A stretch of 5,263 nt of DNA from CAYLNK01 sp964384675 (GTDB taxonomy: Bacteria; Acidobacteriota; Thermoanaerobaculia; UBA5066). The stretch is from NCBI GenBank assembly GCA_964384675.1, contig CAYLNK010000396.1:1-5263 (forward strand), given 5' to 3'. Each line of letters begins with the position of its first letter. The first letter of the stretch is position 1. A program made the translations under genes and the position numbers. Positions 1 to 4,892 of the stretch are shown here, one piece after another. The notes under the pieces were generated by a model. It had not been told where the DNA came from, searched no databases, and saw only the letters and a program-made list of their open reading frames with translations.

Positions 1-901
1 CTCCGACGAGGACGCTCCGGCGGCGTCGCGCCTCCTCCGCCCAGCCGCCGGCCGCCTCCACAGCGAGGAACTCGTCGTAGCGCTTCACGGCCTCGTCCCG
101 GAGCCCGAGCCGTTCGGTCGCGAGCGCGCGGTTGAACAGGGCCTCCGGGCTCCGGGGCGCGATCTCGAGCGCCGCGAGCGCCAGCTCGAGCGCCCGGGCC
201 GCCGCCGACGGGTCCGACGCGAGGCGGCACCTCTCGAGGTACGCCGCCGACAGGTCGCTCAGCAGCCGGACGTCGGGCGGCGCGAGGGCACGGCGAGCCT
301 CTTCGAGCTTCCCGATCGCGTCGTCGACGTGCCCGGTCGAAAGGAGGGCGATCCCCTCCAGCCGGAGGGACTCCGGCAGCGGCCTCCCGGCGGCCGACTT
401 CCGGACCTCTTCGGCCGCGCCGATCACGCCCCACGACGAGGCCTTGGGCGCGCCGGCGCCGCGCTCGACCTCGGCCAGGGGCGCCGCCACGAAGCCGCCC
501 GTCAGGCGCGCCTCGACCGTACGACCCATGCGGGTGGCCTCCACGAGCGGTCCGAGGGGAGGAGAGAAGCGATCGCGAAGCGGGAGGACCAGGACGATCC
601 CGGCCGCCACCGCGGCGGCAGCGGCGAGCGCCGTCCGGACCCAGGTCCTCGGCCAGCTCCGCGGCCTCTCGAGCCGGACCGGCGCCGCTGTCTCCCCTTC
701 GGCTCCGACCTCGGCAGGGACGTTCGCCTCGAAGGAGCTGGCGAGGAGGGCGACGCACGACTCGCAGCCGGCCGCGTGGGACTCGAGCGCCTCCCGGGCC
801 TCGAGCCCGAGACCGCCCTCCAGGTACGCCCCGATCGTCTCGTCCGACGGGTGGCCCGCCGGCTCGACCGGACCGCGGGGAACATCAGTCGGCGTCGTCA
901 T
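1..901 (-). CDS. Membrane-anchored zf-HC2/TPR anti-sigma-like protein, partial (C-terminus beyond left edge)
   Basis: No stop codon is reached before the window edge; 300 residues are visible. The start chosen is ATG at 901-899, because the purine-rich AGAGGG at 915-910 lies 8 nt upstream; the in-frame ATG at 907-905 would leave only 2 nt. Residues 17-56 resemble a zf-HC2 anti-sigma finger (HPSDETIGAYLEG, then H42-x3-C46-x2-C49). A basic, Trp-containing stretch (76-90) precedes a single hydrophobic helix at about 91-108. After it come about 190 residues that should lie outside the membrane, with TPR-like helix pairs at about 177-225 (ALLSTGHVDDAIGKLEEA) and 233-282 (ALFNRALATERLGLRDEA). By family knowledge such proteins hold the partner sigma factor inactive through the cytoplasmic finger. 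The start overlaps the sigma gene by 17 nt, implying translational coupling. The TPR segment looks like the N-terminal half of sigma-linked TPR-CHAT proteins I recall, so a CHAT protease domain beyond the edge is inferred, not seen. An anti-sigma factor with only TPRs is the alternative. Confidence 0.85.
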   Translation of the reverse strand, partial: MTTPTDVPRGPVEPAGHPSDETIGAYLEGGLGLEAREALESHAAGCESCVALLASSFEANVPAEVGAEGETAAPVRLERPRSWPRTWVRTALAAAAAVAAGIVLVLPLRDRFSPPLGPLVEATRMGRTVEARLTGGFVAAPLAEVERGAGAPKASSWGVIGAAEEVRKSAAGRPLPESLRLEGIALLSTGHVDDAIGKLEEARRALAPPDVRLLSDLSAAYLERCRLASDPSAAARALELALAALEIAPRSPEALFNRALATERLGLRDEAVKRYDEFLAVEAAGGWAEEARRRRSVLVG

Positions 902-1766
902 GCTCATGTCCCTCTGGAATGGACGGACCGGCGAGCGCTCGTTCCCCCGAGCCGAGCGCGTCTCTGACCTCGTCCGCGTCGAACCCTGCCCGCGACATCT
1001 CCTCCCGGAGCCGCGCCAGGAGGCCCTCGATGCGGCGATAGAGAGGCCTCTGCGGGAGACGGAGGAGCGGGGCGATGTCGGCCACGCGCATCCCCTGCTC
1101 GAATCGCAGCCGCAGGATGAGCCGATCCTGGGGCGGCAGCTTCACGACGAGAGCCGCCAGTCCCCGGGTCGCGCGGGCGAGCCGGCGGCGCCCCTCCGCG
1201 GCGAGGAGGACAGCCTCGGGTCCCGGCTCCCGGTCGGCGAGCTCTCCGGCCGCCTCCTCTCCCACGAAGACCCGGGTGCCTCGCCCCGGGAGCCGGGCGA
1301 GGAGGGACGCCAGCTCGGCCCTCCCGGCCGAGGGGAAGCGGGCTCGCAGGATCTCGAAGGCCGCGTCGAAGGGAAGCCCGTCGCGGTGGCAGAGGCGCTC
1401 GAGCTCCTCGGCAGCTGGTCCCTGCCGTCGAGCCTCGGCGGACGGCCGCCACCGCCCCCAGCGCCGGGTCCTCTCGTCCAGGACCATGCGTTGCAGCATC
1501 ACGCGGAGGTACGTCGCCAGCGAGCAGGCTCCCCGGAAATCCCGGAGCGCCTGTCCGTCCGCCTCGAGGAGACGCAGGCGTGCCGTGGAGAGGAGGTCCT
1601 CGGCGTCCGCGCGAGAGAGACCGCATCGCGCGCCGACGCCGCGCACGAGGTCCGGCAGCGCCGCCAGCGCCTCTTCCAGGAGTCGTGGGGGACCGCCTCC
1701 ACCTGGCGCGCAACCCGTCGCGCCGGCGCTCGGTGACTCCGAGAGCCCCGTCTGCTCCTGGCTCAT
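885..1766 (-). CDS. ECF-like sigma-70 family RNA polymerase sigma factor with long inter-domain linker
   Basis: This 293-residue protein would direct RNA polymerase to a specific promoter set. Region 2 is visible at about 28-102: DAEDLLSTARLRLLE (54-68), then the CSLATYLRVMLQRMVLDE stretch (81-98) that corresponds to region 2.3/2.4 of ECF factors. Region 4 lies at about 205-257: LPPQDRLILRLRFEQG (210-225) followed by a helix-turn-helix at 226-252 (VADIAPLLRL ... RRIEGLLARL). The linker of about 100 residues between them is longer than in ordinary ECF factors and contains an extra predicted helical segment (FDAAFEILRARF ... LASLLARLPGR). The frame stays open upstream to 1985, but that extension would be antisense to the divergent gene and has no sigma-like content, so ATG 1766-1764 is chosen; its Shine-Dalgarno is weak. 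The stop lies inside the anti-sigma gene, the usual sigma/anti-sigma layout. Target promoters cannot be determined here. Confidence 0.88.
   Translation of the reverse strand: MSQEQTGLSESPSAGATGCAPGGGGPPRLLEEALAALPDLVRGVGARCGLSRADAEDLLSTARLRLLEADGQALRDFRGACSLATYLRVMLQRMVLDERTRRWGRWRPSAEARRQGPAAEELERLCHRDGLPFDAAFEILRARFPSAGRAELASLLARLPGRGTRVFVGEEAAGELADREPGPEAVLLAAEGRRRLARATRGLAALVVKLPPQDRLILRLRFEQGMRVADIAPLLRLPQRPLYRRIEGLLARLREEMSRAGFDADEVRDALGSGERALAGPSIPEGHEHDDAD
902..915 (-). promoter_or_regulatory. Ribosome binding site of the anti-sigma-like gene, inside the sigma coding region
   Basis: Read on the minus strand, AGAGGG (915-910) sits 8 nt before ATG 901-899 and only 2 nt before ATG 907-905. 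This favours the second ATG as the start and places ribosome entry within the last codons of the sigma gene. Confidence 0.5.
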
Positions 1767-1835
1767 TCTCTGCCAGAATAGCGGTCGAGGATCCGAATTA
1801 CACCGGTCGCCCCCGAGGTTCGGAGGAGTGTGCGC
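1767..1835. promoter_or_regulatory. Divergent intergenic region between sigma gene and hypothetical gene; presumed promoters
   Basis: These 69 nt are the only non-coding DNA between two genes transcribed away from each other, so promoters for both must lie here or inside the gene starts. The region holds two of the few AT-rich patches around, at 1775-1780 and 1795-1800. On the minus strand TATTCT (1780-1775) is a possible -10 element whose predicted start point would fall within a few bases of the sigma ATG, giving an almost leaderless mRNA; no convincing -35 accompanies it. I see no clear -10/-35 pair for the plus-strand gene. If the sigma factor regulates itself, its recognition sequence should be here. 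Confidence 0.4.
1822..1827 (+). promoter_or_regulatory. Ribosome binding site deciding the start of the hypothetical gene
   Basis: GGAGGA is a strong Shine-Dalgarno match. It is 8 nt from ATG 1836 but only 2 nt from the in-frame GTG 1830, so ATG 1836 is preferred. Confidence 0.65.
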
Positions 1836-2771
1836 ATGAAGCTCTCGATTCGATTCTCCGGTCTCTTCACGCTGGTGAACAAGCTGAAGGCGAACGATCC
1901 GGCGTCCAGGGGCGACGTCCTGTTCCCGGACGCGAGGCCGTTCCGATCGACGGCGCCGAAGCACCCGCAGGTGCTCCCCCCTCATGACCCCGTCCTCGAG
2001 CTTCCCGGGGCGGCCATCGCCTGGAAATCACCGCTCGTCTCGAAGATGGGCAGGTACACGGGGTCCGGCAGCGACCTTCGGTGGAGCCTGACGGGCAGCG
2101 TCGTCTCGGTCGTGGAGGCCGACGCCAGCACGGGGACGACCACCGAGCTCTCCGGCGGAGTCGACTACGACCGTGCCGCGCCGGCGGGGCCGGAGCCGAA
2201 GCCGGGAGAGGAAGGCAACTTGAAGTGGCTGGTGTCGCTCAACGCGCTCGGGCCGCCGAAGCAGCTCGTTCTTCACGCCGGACTGGACCAGGGCAGCGTG
2301 AAGGCGCCGGTCCTTTGCCGCGTGGCCCTCCAAGCGGGACGACTGGACGCCGCGGGTCTCTTCAAGGACGAGTCCGGTGCCTACATCCACTTCATCGCCG
2401 TGAACGGCAACGAGGCGACCCCGACCGCGTTCGAGCAGGCCCTCGCCTCCGGGCTGCTCTGGTGGCACGAGTTCGCCTCCGGCGGGAAGACGACCCCCGC
2501 CCTTCTCCTCGAGGGGGAGGGCAAACCGGTGACGATCCCGCTCGACGGGACCGCGACGGGGATCCTCGCGAATATCTGGAGCGAACCTCCGAACTCGCCG
2601 CCCTCGAAAGGAAGAGCGGATCACCTGCTCGCGACCTACCTGCTGGCCGAGCCACGACTCTCGGACGTCGACCTCCTGGTCCCCAAGGAGAAGGCCCGAA
2701 GCGGCTTGGGCTCCGAAATCGACTTCCGCAGCCTCGGCGGCACCCACTGCCCGCCCGACCAGCTGCCCTGA
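1836..2771 (+). CDS. Hypothetical cytoplasmic protein divergent from the sigma/anti-sigma pair
   Basis: I do not recognise a named family for this 311-residue protein. It has no signal peptide and no hydrophobic helix, so it is probably cytoplasmic. The first 35 residues (MKLSIRFSGLFTLVNKLK, then ASRGDVLFPDARPF) read as a compact conserved-looking N-terminus. A stretch around 76-115 is rich in Ser, Thr and Gly and likely beta-stranded. Residues 200-215 contain a Trp pair (W209, W210) followed by His-Glu-Phe, which is not a complete zinc-binding motif. The C-terminus ends in Gly-Thr-His-Cys-Pro-Pro; the only other cysteine is in VLCRVAL near the middle. The start is fixed by GGAGGA 8 nt upstream. 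The gene is read away from the sigma gene across 69 nt, so it could be a target of that sigma factor or a cargo protein of the TPR-containing neighbour; this is inference from position only. Base composition matches the neighbours. Confidence 0.75.
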   Translation: MKLSIRFSGLFTLVNKLKANDPASRGDVLFPDARPFRSTAPKHPQVLPPHDPVLELPGAAIAWKSPLVSKMGRYTGSGSDLRWSLTGSVVSVVEADASTGTTTELSGGVDYDRAAPAGPEPKPGEEGNLKWLVSLNALGPPKQLVLHAGLDQGSVKAPVLCRVALQAGRLDAAGLFKDESGAYIHFIAVNGNEATPTAFEQALASGLLWWHEFASGGKTTPALLLEGEGKPVTIPLDGTATGILANIWSEPPNSPPSKGRADHLLATYLLAEPRLSDVDLLVPKEKARSGLGSEIDFRSLGGTHCPPDQLP

Positions 2772-2792
2772 GCCCTCCACCTCCGACGAAAC

Positions 2793-2815
2793 GACCATGG
2801 TCTTTGACCATGATC
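2793..2815. promoter_or_regulatory. Tandem palindromic operator candidate upstream of the antitoxin gene
   Basis: GACCATGGTC (2793-2802) is a perfect 10-bp palindrome. After a TTT spacer it is followed by GACCATGATC (2806-2815), the same sequence with one change, so the two centres are 13 bp apart. Phd/YefM-type antitoxins usually repress their own promoters by binding paired palindromes at this place, with the toxin as co-repressor. The second copy overlaps the predicted extended -10 element, so binding should block RNA polymerase. The autoregulation itself is inferred from the family. Confidence 0.7.
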
Positions 2816-2819
2816 TAAT
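2811..2819 (+). promoter_or_regulatory. Extended -10 promoter element for a leaderless toxin-antitoxin transcript
   Basis: TGATCTAAT fits the extended -10 form TGN-TATAAT with one mismatch in the hexamer, and lies in an unusually AT-rich patch for this window. Transcription would begin about 6-7 nt downstream, at or next to the antitoxin ATG (2826). No Shine-Dalgarno sequence precedes that ATG, which agrees with a leaderless mRNA. There is no good -35 at 17 nt spacing. Confidence 0.5.
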
Positions 2820-2825
2820 CGCGCC

Positions 2826-3068
2826 ATGGACACGATCCCCGTCTCGCAGTTCAAGGCGCGCTGCCTGGCCATCCTCGCGGAGGTGAAGCGCTCGGGCCGG
2901 CCGATCCTCGTCACGCGGTTCGGCGTGCCGGTGGCCCAGGTCCTCCCGCCGTCGCCCGCCCCGCGCCCCGGGCGGTGGCTCGGCCGGCTGGAGGGATCGG
3001 TCGAGATCGTCGGCGACATCGTCGCCCCGGCCTCCGGACGGGAGAGCTGGGAGGCGCTCCGCCGTTGA
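2826..3068 (+). CDS. Phd/YefM-family antitoxin
   Basis: This 80-residue protein is expected to bind and neutralise the PIN toxin encoded immediately downstream and to repress their shared promoter. Residues 1-42 show the Phd/YefM fold signature: an opening IPVSQFKARCLAIL helix, EVKRSGRPILVTRFG (19-33) and the VPVAQVLP strand (34-41). This part forms the DNA-binding dimer in the family. Residues 43-80 are the flexible toxin-binding tail, containing GRWLGRLEGS (49-58) and ending ESWEALRR, a tail type common to antitoxins paired with PIN toxins. Its stop overlaps the toxin start (TTGA, 3065-3068), so the two are translationally coupled. A tandem palindrome lies just upstream. The length is typical for the family. 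Confidence 0.92.
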   Translation: MDTIPVSQFKARCLAILAEVKRSGRPILVTRFGVPVAQVLPPSPAPRPGRWLGRLEGSVEIVGDIVAPASGRESWEALRR

Positions 3069-3463
3069 GGCTGCTCCTCGACACTCATGTCTGGATCTGG
3101 AGCGTCGCCAGCACGGATCGCCTGTCGATGCGGGCGGCTGCCGCGCTATCGTCCGCCCGGAACGAGCTTTGGCTCTCCCCGGTGAGCGTCTGGGAAGCCC
3201 TCGTGCTCGCGGAGAAGGGCAGGCTGAAGCTCGACCGGCCCTCGGCGGCGTGGGTCGAGGCCGCGCTCGCAGCTCCCGGCACCCTTCGTGACGCGCCCCT
3301 CACACGGGAGGTCGCCTTCGAGAGCCGTCGCCTTCCGATGTCCCATGACGATCCTGCCGACCGCTTCATCGCCGCGACCGCGATCGTGAACGGCTTGACG
3401 CTCGTGACCGCCGACGAGCGGCTGCTGGCGCTCGCCGGCCTCCCGACCCTCGACGCGCGATGA
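3065..3463 (+). CDS. VapC-like PIN-domain toxin (ribonuclease), TTG start
   Basis: This 132-residue protein is predicted to be a Mg2+-dependent endoribonuclease that cuts RNA and slows growth when the antitoxin is lost. It begins LRLLLDTHVWIW when read from TTG 3065, and the four acidic PIN positions are present: D6 (LLLDTH), E44 (SVWEAL), D99 (DPADRF) and D117 (TADERL). The DTHVWIW opening, SPVSVWE centre and DPADRFIAATA block match the PIN subgroup represented by cyanobacterial Sll0205. No ATG exists at the right position: the frame extends upstream to an ATG at 2975, but that extension is antitoxin sequence read in another frame. TTG 3065 overlaps the antitoxin stop, and GGGAGG (3049-3054) sits 10 nt before it. 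The stop overlaps the next gene's ATG. All active-site residues are intact, so it should be functional. Confidence 0.92.
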   Translation: MRLLLDTHVWIWSVASTDRLSMRAAAALSSARNELWLSPVSVWEALVLAEKGRLKLDRPSAAWVEAALAAPGTLRDAPLTREVAFESRRLPMSHDDPADRFIAATAIVNGLTLVTADERLLALAGLPTLDAR

Positions 3464-4854
3464 CGAGGTCCCTGATCGCCGCGTTCCTCCTGGGCTGGAC
3501 CGGAGCGTCGGCCGCCCAGTCCATCCCGGCCTCCGAGGCCGCCGCCGCGTTCGCGACGGCGCGCGAGGTCAGCGACCGCGACGCCGGCCGCACCTGGGGA
3601 ATGCCGGTCTGCGGGCCGATCCTCTTCGCCGACCCGCAGGCCCGGGAGGTCGTCGCGAACCAGGCCGACGCGGAGGGGCGTCTCACGCCGCGGGCGGCGG
3701 CTGGCACCGGCGCCGCAGTCGACGTTGGGGGCGCTCCGCCCCCCACGCCCCCAGGGGACGCCGTCGGCTCCTCCGTCGCTGCGGCTCCCGGCGTCTGGGG
3801 CGGCACCCTGCCGCCGGAGCTGCAGATCGCCAACACCGCGGTCGACTGGGCGGGGGTCCGCTGGACGATGGTGATGTGGCCATTGCCTGCCGAGACGCGG
3901 CGCCGCGCGCAGCTTCTGGCTCACGAGTGCTACCACCGGATCCAGCCGGCTTTGGGCCTTCCCGCGAACGACGCGATGAACGGGCACCTCGACGGACGGG
4001 ACGGTCGGACCTGGCTGCTCCTGGAGTGGCGGGCGCTCGAGCGAGCCCTGATGGAGACCGGCGCCGCGCGCCGCCGGGCGCTCGCGGACGCCCTCCGTTT
4101 CCGCGCTCACCGGCGCTCCCTCCTCGCCGCGGCATCCGTGCCGGAGAACCGGCTCGAGATGAACGAGGGACTGGCGGAGTACACCGGGGTTCGCCTCGCC
4201 AACCCGGAGGCCGCCGACCGCCGCGCGGCGGCGATCTACCTGCTGCGGGACGGCCCCGGCCGGGCGTCGCTCGTCCGCTCCTTCGCGTACGTCTCCGGCC
4301 CCGCGTACGGCGTCCTCCTCGACGAGACCGGCGTCGCCTGGCGAAAGGGCCTGAAGGCGGACTCCGATCTCGGGGCAACCGCGGCCCGGGTGTACGGCCT
4401 TCCCGCCACCCCGTCCGGCGCTGCCGTCGCCGCCGCGGGATACGGCGGTGACGCCCTTCTCGCCGCGGAGGCGCTCCGCGCCCGAAAGCTCGAGGAGAGG
4501 CTGGCCGCCGCCCGACGCCGCTACGTGGAGGGCCCGATCGTCGTACTGCCCGTCGGCGGGACGTTCTCGTTCGGGTTCGACCCGAACGGCCTCGTGCCCC
4601 TCGACGAGCGCTCCACGGTCTACTCGTCGCTGCACGTCTCCGACGACTGGGGCATCCTCGACGGGAGCGGCCTGCTGGTGCGCGAGGCGGGCGCGATCAC
4701 CCGCATCGTGGTGCCGGGCCCCGCGACCCTCGACGGCAACACCGTCACCGGCAGCGGCTGGAAGCTGGAGCTGAAGCCGGGCTACCGGCTCTCGATCGGA
4801 TCGCGGCCCGGCGACCGGCTCGTCACCAGGGAAGAGCCGCCGGCGAGTCGGTGA
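3460..4854 (+). CDS. Secreted HExxH metallopeptidase-like protein (gluzincin type)
   Basis: The 464-residue product starts with a Sec signal peptide: basic Thr-Arg-Ser, hydrophobic LIAAFLLGW, and an Ala-Ser-Ala site near residues 16-19. HECYH (155-159) is a full HExxH zinc site, with two histidine ligands and the catalytic glutamate E156. NEGLAEY (235-241) resembles the Asn-Glu-Gly motif carrying the third ligand in gluzincins, so E236 is the probable third ligand, although the 76-residue gap to the second histidine is long. Between the motifs lies an Arg/Ala-rich helical region. Residues 355-464 look like a separate beta-rich domain (PIVVLPVGGTFSFGF ... WKLELKPGYRLSIGS). Residues 84-110 form a Pro/Gly-rich low-complexity loop encoded by a GC hairpin. 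The only two cysteines are C51 and C157, the latter within HExxH. I recognise no named family or substrate. ATG 3460 overlaps the toxin stop (ATGA) and lacks a Shine-Dalgarno, so translation probably depends on the upstream gene. Confidence 0.85.
   Translation: MTRSLIAAFLLGWTGASAAQSIPASEAAAAFATAREVSDRDAGRTWGMPVCGPILFADPQAREVVANQADAEGRLTPRAAAGTGAAVDVGGAPPPTPPGDAVGSSVAAAPGVWGGTLPPELQIANTAVDWAGVRWTMVMWPLPAETRRRAQLLAHECYHRIQPALGLPANDAMNGHLDGRDGRTWLLLEWRALERALMETGAARRRALADALRFRAHRRSLLAAASVPENRLEMNEGLAEYTGVRLANPEAADRRAAAIYLLRDGPGRASLVRSFAYVSGPAYGVLLDETGVAWRKGLKADSDLGATAARVYGLPATPSGAAVAAAGYGGDALLAAEALRARKLEERLAAARRRYVEGPIVVLPVGGTFSFGFDPNGLVPLDERSTVYSSLHVSDDWGILDGSGLLVREAGAITRIVVPGPATLDGNTVTGSGWKLELKPGYRLSIGSRPGDRLVTREEPPASR
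3726..3753. repeat. GC-rich REP-like hairpin inside the metallopeptidase gene
   Basis: GGGGGCG (3727-3733), CTC and CGCCCCC (3737-3743) form a perfect 7-bp stem with a 3-nt loop. A second partner, CGCCCCCA at 3746-3753, can pair with TGGGGGCG (3726-3733) over 8 bp, so two alternative hairpins compete. It is in frame and encodes Gly-Gly-Ala-Pro-Pro-Pro-Thr-Pro-Pro (residues 90-98). The pattern resembles the dispersed G-rich/C-rich palindromes seen in many GC-rich genomes; whether it is repeated elsewhere in this genome cannot be seen here. Confidence 0.5.
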
Positions 4855-4856
4855 CA

Positions 4857-4892
4857 ATGCCGTGTGGGCCCTGACACGGACCGACACGGCAT
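4857..4892. promoter_or_regulatory. Inverted repeat spanning the start codon of the membrane-protein gene
   Basis: ATGCCGTGT (4857-4865) and ACACGGCAT (4884-4892) are perfect 9-bp inverted copies around an 18-nt loop. A second ACACGG (4874-4879) could pair with CCGTGT instead, with an 8-nt loop. The GTG start at 4864 lies in the 5' arm, so the mRNA hairpin would hide it. There is no T tract, so it is not a standard intrinsic terminator; translational control or partial attenuation is possible. Confidence 0.5.

Noticed and set aside
132..1736. Plus-strand open frame of 534 codons across the sigma and anti-sigma genes
   Set aside because: The composition is Ser/Arg/Ala low-complexity without domains, and the opposite strand encodes a coherent sigma factor and zinc-finger/TM/TPR protein.
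1767..1985. Upstream extension of the sigma factor to an ATG at 1985
   Set aside because: The extra 73 residues would be antisense to the divergent gene, contain no sigma motif, and precede a good ATG at 1766.
2466..2474. His-Glu-Phe in the hypothetical protein as a possible metallopeptidase site
   Set aside because: No second histidine completes HExxH and no third-ligand motif follows.
2028..2798. Minus-strand open frame of 256 codons opposite the hypothetical gene
   Set aside because: The plus-strand frame has a strong Shine-Dalgarno and balanced composition; the minus product is rich in Arg, Gly and Val with no motif, and its start falls in the antitoxin promoter region.
2975..3064. N-terminal extension of the PIN toxin to ATG 2975
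   Set aside because: These codons lie in the antitoxin gene in another frame; the PIN domain starts at the overlapping TTG 3065.
4857..4892. Intrinsic terminator after the peptidase gene
   Set aside because: There is an inverted repeat but no following T tract, and the 3' arm lies inside the next coding region.
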